Below are positions 61,054 through 64,000 of a DNA stretch of 64,000 nucleotides, in pieces. Numbering within the stretch: position 1 is the first letter of the stretch; each line of letters begins with the position of its first letter. The stretch comes from Sulfurirhabdus sp043759595. GTDB taxonomy: Bacteria > Pseudomonadota > Gammaproteobacteria > Burkholderiales > SMCO01. The stretch covers positions 24,055 to 88,054 of the forward strand of contig JAYVLG010000045.1 of assembly GCA_043759595.1 (NCBI GenBank). Reading direction: 5' to 3'. The position numbers and the translations under genes are program-made. The notes under the pieces are model-generated. The model was not told the origin of the DNA. It worked only from the letters and a program-made list of their open reading frames with translations, and made no database searches.

Positions 61054-61587
61054 TTAGAATCGAATATAAGAATATCCCTTTTGTTGCAAATCAATCAACC
61101 GTGTATAGGCATCATGCACAATTGTGACTCCGGGCAACAAATCCTCTGCCTGCCAGCCTTGACCCTTCATGGTTGAATAGCAAATTTCAACGCTTACGCC
61201 AAGGTCAAGCAACTCTTTAACAACCTGTTCATTAGGATTATAACCAAAAGGGTCGTGCTTATACTCCTGATAAGTTTCATCTTTTAATAACCAGTATGCT
61301 GTCGCCCCATGCATGATTACGCTAATATGTAACTGCTCCGGCTTCACCCCCATGGATTTATACGAATCAAGCAAGCCACGTACATAATAAAGAGCCTTAC
61401 CGATCCCGGCATCCCAGACATCATCTTTTACGTCATAAGCAACACGAATATCCTGGCGCTTCTCAATACTGATAATAGGGCGAAGAGTAAATTCGTCCAC
61501 TGTATCCGCAGCTAAAGTAATTCCGGCGAACACAAAACAGAAAAATGCCATGACGGACAGTAAAATTGCTTTAAAAGAAACAAGCAT
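61054..61587 (-). CDS. Secreted DsrE-like protein (second copy)
   Basis: 177 residues from ATG 61587, which has GGAGG 8 nt upstream. Signal peptide to about TLAA, then a DsrE-like domain (RVAYDVKDDVWDAGIGKALY, HISVIMHGATAYWLL, VSVEICYSTMKGQGW with one Cys). It resembles the protein at 25156 in layout: both have a signal peptide, an HG motif after the second strand and one Cys near the third strand. Confidence 0.82.
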   Translation of the reverse strand: MLVSFKAILLSVMAFFCFVFAGITLAADTVDEFTLRPIISIEKRQDIRVAYDVKDDVWDAGIGKALYYVRGLLDSYKSMGVKPEQLHISVIMHGATAYWLLKDETYQEYKHDPFGYNPNEQVVKELLDLGVSVEICYSTMKGQGWQAEDLLPGVTIVHDAYTRLIDLQQKGYSYIRF

Positions 61588-61718
61588 ATTCGCAACCTCC
61601 ACACTGACGGGTGCTTCAAAATGAAGTCATAGTGATGAAGTATAACCTACCTTTCTGATTACCCAAGGCTATTGGCCGTAATCAATGCTGCATTAGTCAG
61701 TTAAGCCAGATGATCCCA

Positions 61719-61747
61719 TTGACTACACATTATGACGTATGTATAGT
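61719..61747 (+). promoter_or_regulatory. Candidate sigma-70 promoter for the EamA gene
   Basis: TTGACT (61719-61724) and TATAGT (61742-61747) with a 17-nt spacer, a near-consensus match. The transcript start near 61754 predicts a leader of about 170 nt, which is long for this genome's genes. Confidence 0.55.
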
Positions 61748-61799
61748 TAAAACATGACACCAAATTTACACCCATTTACAATATCTAATCCACTACTGT

Positions 61800-61927
61800 G
61801 GCGATGGAAGTTTTCCATCGCCGCGGCTGTTCCTGCATGACGTAAATTTAACTCAGCAACCGCGGACTTTACCGCGATTGCTGAGCTCCGCCATAAAGTC
61901 CGCCAGAAAACTTAAAGGACTTTATGG
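61800..61927 (+). promoter_or_regulatory. Structured leader RNA with alternative pairing over the start codon
   Basis: Hairpin 1: 61800-61809 GGCGATGGAA with 61813-61822 (10 bp). Hairpin 2: 61852-61865 with 61872-61885 (CTCAGCAA-CGCGG, one mismatch). Segment 61891-61903 (CCATAAAGTCCGC) can pair in two exclusive ways: its TAAAGTCCGC is the perfect inverse of 61862-61871 (10 bp, disrupting hairpin 2), and CCATAAAGTCC is the perfect inverse of 61917-61927 (11 bp), which holds the Shine-Dalgarno AAAGGA end and the ATG. This is the layout of a translational switch. I do not match it to a known riboswitch class. Confidence 0.65.
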
Positions 61928-62838
61928 ATAATGCTATCCCACTTTCTGTGCCAAAAAACCATGTAACCTTACTGGGCTTAACTTTTGCCATTTTGGCTGC
62001 CGTCGGATTTTCTGCCAAAGCAATTTTTGTCAAACTTGCCTATGTTTACCCAGTCGATGCTGTAACTTTACTGGCACTGCGCATGGCGTTTTCTGCACCC
62101 GTCTTTTTGACCTTATCGCTATGGTTTGGTTTGAACAAAACGTCCTCTCGACTTACCCGTAATGACTGGTTTTCTGTTTTTGGGCTGGGTTTATTGGGCT
62201 ATTACCTTTCCAGCTTACTGGATTTTCTCGGTTTGCAATATATTTCTGCGGGCCTGGAACGCTTGATATTGTTTTTGTATCCCACCATTGTGGTGATCCT
62301 GAGTGCGTTATATTTCAGTCACAGAATCGATAAAAAAACGATTTTTGCCATTTTGTTAAGTTATGCGGGAATAGCACTCGTCTTTTTGCAAAATATCACT
62401 TTAACGCAAAAAGGTATTGTGCTCGGCTCGCTGCTCGTATTCGCCAGCACCATTTCTTATGCTGTGTATCTGATTGGCGCCGGGCAATCCATCGCACGAA
62501 TCGGCGGGATGAGATTTATGGCTTATGCCATGTCGGTAGCGAGTATTGCCACACTGATTCAGTTTGCCGCAATTCATCCCCTGTCAAAATTACAGTTACC
62601 ACTTCAGGTTTATGAACTGGGAATGGCAATGGCAATTTTTTCAACGATTTTACCGGCATTTTTTCTCGCTGCGAGCATACGTAAAATGGGAGCGGGGCTC
62701 ACCTCTCTAATTGGTTCAATTGGCCCCTTAGCAACGATATTCATGGCGCATTTGTTTTTGGGGGAATCTATTTCCATTTTGCAAATAGCCGGTTCTGGGC
62801 TTGTGCTTATCGGCGTGTTAAGTATTACTGTGCAATAA
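61924..62838 (+). CDS. EamA/DMT family permease
   Basis: 304 residues with ten membrane helices and the two-repeat EamA layout: the first begins LTFAILAAVGFSAKAIFVKL and the second GIVLGSLLVFASTISYAVYL. The substrate is unknown; the family exports amino acids, nucleosides and other small metabolites. It sits behind a long structured leader, so its expression likely responds to a ligand or temperature. Confidence 0.9.
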   Translation: MDNAIPLSVPKNHVTLLGLTFAILAAVGFSAKAIFVKLAYVYPVDAVTLLALRMAFSAPVFLTLSLWFGLNKTSSRLTRNDWFSVFGLGLLGYYLSSLLDFLGLQYISAGLERLILFLYPTIVVILSALYFSHRIDKKTIFAILLSYAGIALVFLQNITLTQKGIVLGSLLVFASTISYAVYLIGAGQSIARIGGMRFMAYAMSVASIATLIQFAAIHPLSKLQLPLQVYELGMAMAIFSTILPAFFLAASIRKMGAGLTSLIGSIGPLATIFMAHLFLGESISILQIAGSGLVLIGVLSITVQ

Positions 62839-63185
62839 GTGTAAAGAAGCAGGAAGTTCCTTTGCAACAGGGCATATCACCGATATTTGTACGATGTCGG
62901 TTATTTTTACACACTAACAATAATTAACAATTCGTCATAAATTTTAAATATAAAAATCATAAATTTATGTTTTTTATATTTTTGGCATGAAAATTGCTTT
63001 TCAAGATATAGCCGAAATTATAGATTTATTTTGGTAATTAATGAGATTTGTAGGGGGCAGTGTTAGCGGAAACCTGTTAAAAGTAATCCGATCAGGATTA
63101 CCCATTTAACATCCTTTAAACAGACTAAAACATCCATTTTCTCAATCGCGAATTATTTTTCGTATTATTTCTGGAGAAACATTTT
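62839..63185. other. 347-nt upstream region of the VPLPA-CTERM gene
   Basis: Holds the sigma-54 promoter at 62983-62998 and a leader of about 178 nt. A hairpin GTAATCC-GATCA-GGATTAC lies at about 63081-63099, flanked by TTAAA/TTTAA. I compared it by eye with the GEMM c-di-GMP riboswitch consensus and found no match. No gene is seen. Confidence 0.4.
62983..62998 (+). promoter_or_regulatory. Sigma-54 (RpoN) promoter
   Basis: TGGCAT-GAAAA-TTGCT: the invariant GG (62984-62985) and GC (62996-62997) are exactly 12 nt apart, as required for the -24/-12 elements. RpoN with the PrsK/PrsR system often controls PEP-CTERM genes in exosortase-bearing bacteria, which matches the next gene. The transcript start would be near 63008. 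Confidence 0.75.
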
Positions 63186-63869
63186 ATGAAAAAGTCATCT
63201 TTAAATATTACCCTAGCTTTGGTCTTTGGTGTAACCGTGATGAATGCACATGCAGCCACTCTGAATATGGGGGATAGGCTCACACTAAGTAGTGGTGTGA
63301 CTACATATGATTCTAGCGGAAATCAAATAAACGTTAGTAGTGGTTCCTGGTTTATGTTTGATGGAAATGCGGATAGAAAAATTCAGGGGGCTGAAAAAAC
63401 CGCACTTACTCAAGGAACTGATGGAATTATTATAGGTAGCACACAGGCACCCGGCGCGATTAATGCAGCAGATTCTTTTTGGTTTTCTGCTCCGGCTAAT
63501 TTTTATACCACTACCCCTGTTACAGGCGATACCCTTACTGGTTTAGACATGACAGGGTGGAACATGGTATGGAGCGGTACAGTCTTCCCTTTCTCTAGTG
63601 GCGCATGGAACCCGCTGAACGCCACTGCAATAGGTGTAAATGGCAACAATGTGAATGGAATTGGCAAACTAACTTGGGATGGCATTTATGGTCATGACTA
63701 TACTTTAGACTATTCGGCCACGGCAACTAATGTCGGTTTTGTTGGTTCAGAGTTTTATTTTCATTTAACCGGGACGGTTCAACCGGTACCCCTGCCGGCC
63801 GCAGCGTGGCTGTTAGGATCAGGCCTTCTTGGTTTGATTGGGGTTACTCGTAAACTTAAAAGAGCTTAA
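63186..63869 (+). CDS. VPLPA-CTERM sorting-domain protein
   Basis: 227 residues: signal peptide (to about HAATL), a low-charge beta-rich body rich in Gly, Ser, Thr and Asn, and a C-terminal tag with VPLPAAAWLLGSGLLGLIG followed by a basic end (TRKLKRA). This is the VPLPA variant of PEP-CTERM. It should be processed by an exosortase (XrtD type is the reported partner), which is not in the window. Function unknown; often linked to exopolysaccharide or biofilm matrix. GGAG lies upstream of the ATG. Confidence 0.9.
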   Translation: MKKSSLNITLALVFGVTVMNAHAATLNMGDRLTLSSGVTTYDSSGNQINVSSGSWFMFDGNADRKIQGAEKTALTQGTDGIIIGSTQAPGAINAADSFWFSAPANFYTTTPVTGDTLTGLDMTGWNMVWSGTVFPFSSGAWNPLNATAIGVNGNNVNGIGKLTWDGIYGHDYTLDYSATATNVGFVGSEFYFHLTGTVQPVPLPAAAWLLGSGLLGLIGVTRKLKRA

Positions 63870-63904
63870 TAGACTTAATTAAGCTACCTCCGGCAAAACC
63901 GGGT

Positions 63905-64000
63905 GTTGTGGTCTAATTTACACGGACACCTCAATAGGTGCAATATTCACCTAAAAGAGGAAAACGATGATAAAAGAACGCAGAAGTTTTACAGCTGAAT
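63905..64000 (+). mobile_element. Probable left end of an IS3-family element (partial)
   Basis: A terminus-like stretch near 63905-63932 (TGTGGTCTAATTTACACGGA then CACC) precedes a reading frame with an IS3 OrfA-like start. The right end lies outside the window, so neither a terminal repeat pair nor a target duplication can be checked. Confidence 0.45.
63967..64000 (+). CDS. IS3-family transposase OrfA (start only, partial)
   Basis: Eleven codons are visible, MIKERRSFTAE, cut by the window edge. KxRRSFTAEFK is the usual N-terminus of IS3-family OrfA helix-turn-helix proteins. AAGAGG lies 8 nt before the ATG. So short a match allows other readings. Confidence 0.5.
   Translation, partial: MIKERRSFTAE

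Noticed and set aside
61800..61890. Possible mini-ykkC (guanidine-II) riboswitch before the EamA gene
   Set aside because: There are two hairpins in tandem, but neither loop has the required ACGR sequence.
63008..63185. Possible GEMM (c-di-GMP) riboswitch in the leader of the VPLPA-CTERM gene
   Set aside because: The leader has a hairpin and a GGAAACC string, but the conserved GEMM core and tetraloop receptor could not be found.
1..64000. CRISPR arrays, tRNA or rRNA genes
   Set aside because: I looked through the gaps and saw no regularly spaced direct repeats and no cloverleaf-like sequence ending in CCA; no rRNA motifs are present.

Overview
This window looks like a chromosomal segment of a betaproteobacterium. 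I infer this from family content and order: a DUF3579 gene, an ileS-lspA-fkpB-ispH block, an orn/M48/phhB/rsgA block, a betaproteobacterial-type proteasome homologue beside yajQ, a PilV/W/X/Y1 minor-pilin operon and a VPLPA-CTERM protein. Base composition is moderate, apart from one clearly GC-rich stretch inside a signalling gene. The order Nitrosomonadales (Gallionellaceae, Methylophilaceae or Sulfuricellaceae relatives) would fit, but I cannot fix the genus by eye.

Layout. Positions 1-13863 form a glycogen and hexose-phosphate hub: a GH57 glucanase/glucanotransferase (cut by the window edge), glgC, glgB, pgi, a small cupin, pgl, zwf, a short-type gnd, glgA and a DUF3417-type alpha-glucan phosphorylase. 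A second, classical glycogen phosphorylase lies at 25845-28334. Together they can build glycogen from glucose-1-phosphate, degrade it again, and send glucose-6-phosphate through the oxidative pentose phosphate route. Positions 13864-21048 are a looser accessory stretch: a decayed IS630 transposase, an APC amino-acid permease, a 1232-residue PAS/GAF/GGDEF/EAL protein and a decayed MazF/PemK toxin-antitoxin remnant. Positions 21049-25665 are housekeeping (aspartic protease, orn, M48 protease, cytochrome c, phhB, rsgA) followed by a secreted DsrE-like protein.

Positions 28675-32153 carry a conserved protein with a possible PilZ-like C-terminus, a cysteine-free Fur-family regulator and thiO. Positions 32276-39272 are a compact type IV minor-pilin/PilY1 operon whose last gene has an intact IS256-family element inserted at its extreme 3' end, with a perfect 8-bp target duplication. 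Positions 40624-48632 hold ispH, fkpB, lspA, ileS, ribF, murJ and rpsT. Positions 49290-53075 are arginine biosynthesis (argD, argF, a DUF2283 gene, argG), continuing into ppnP, a BPH-type proteasome homologue, yajQ and two tandem YcgR/PilZ paralogues. The right end has arginase, an NlpC/P60 lipoprotein, a ComEA-like HhH protein, a membrane zincin, a methyltransferase, SseB, a second secreted DsrE-like protein, an EamA permease, a VPLPA-CTERM protein behind a sigma-54 promoter, and the probable start of an IS3-family element.

Strongest leads. (1) The roughly 170-nt leader of the EamA permease gene (61754-61923) contains mutually exclusive helices, one of which covers the Shine-Dalgarno and start codon: a candidate translational riboswitch or other RNA switch that I do not recognise. 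(2) The IS256 insertion replaces the stop codon of the terminal pil-operon gene almost silently. (3) The window is rich in c-di-GMP-related genes (GGDEF/EAL, two YcgR, YajQ, possibly the 555-residue protein) next to pilus genes. (4) The large signalling gene is a compositional mosaic.
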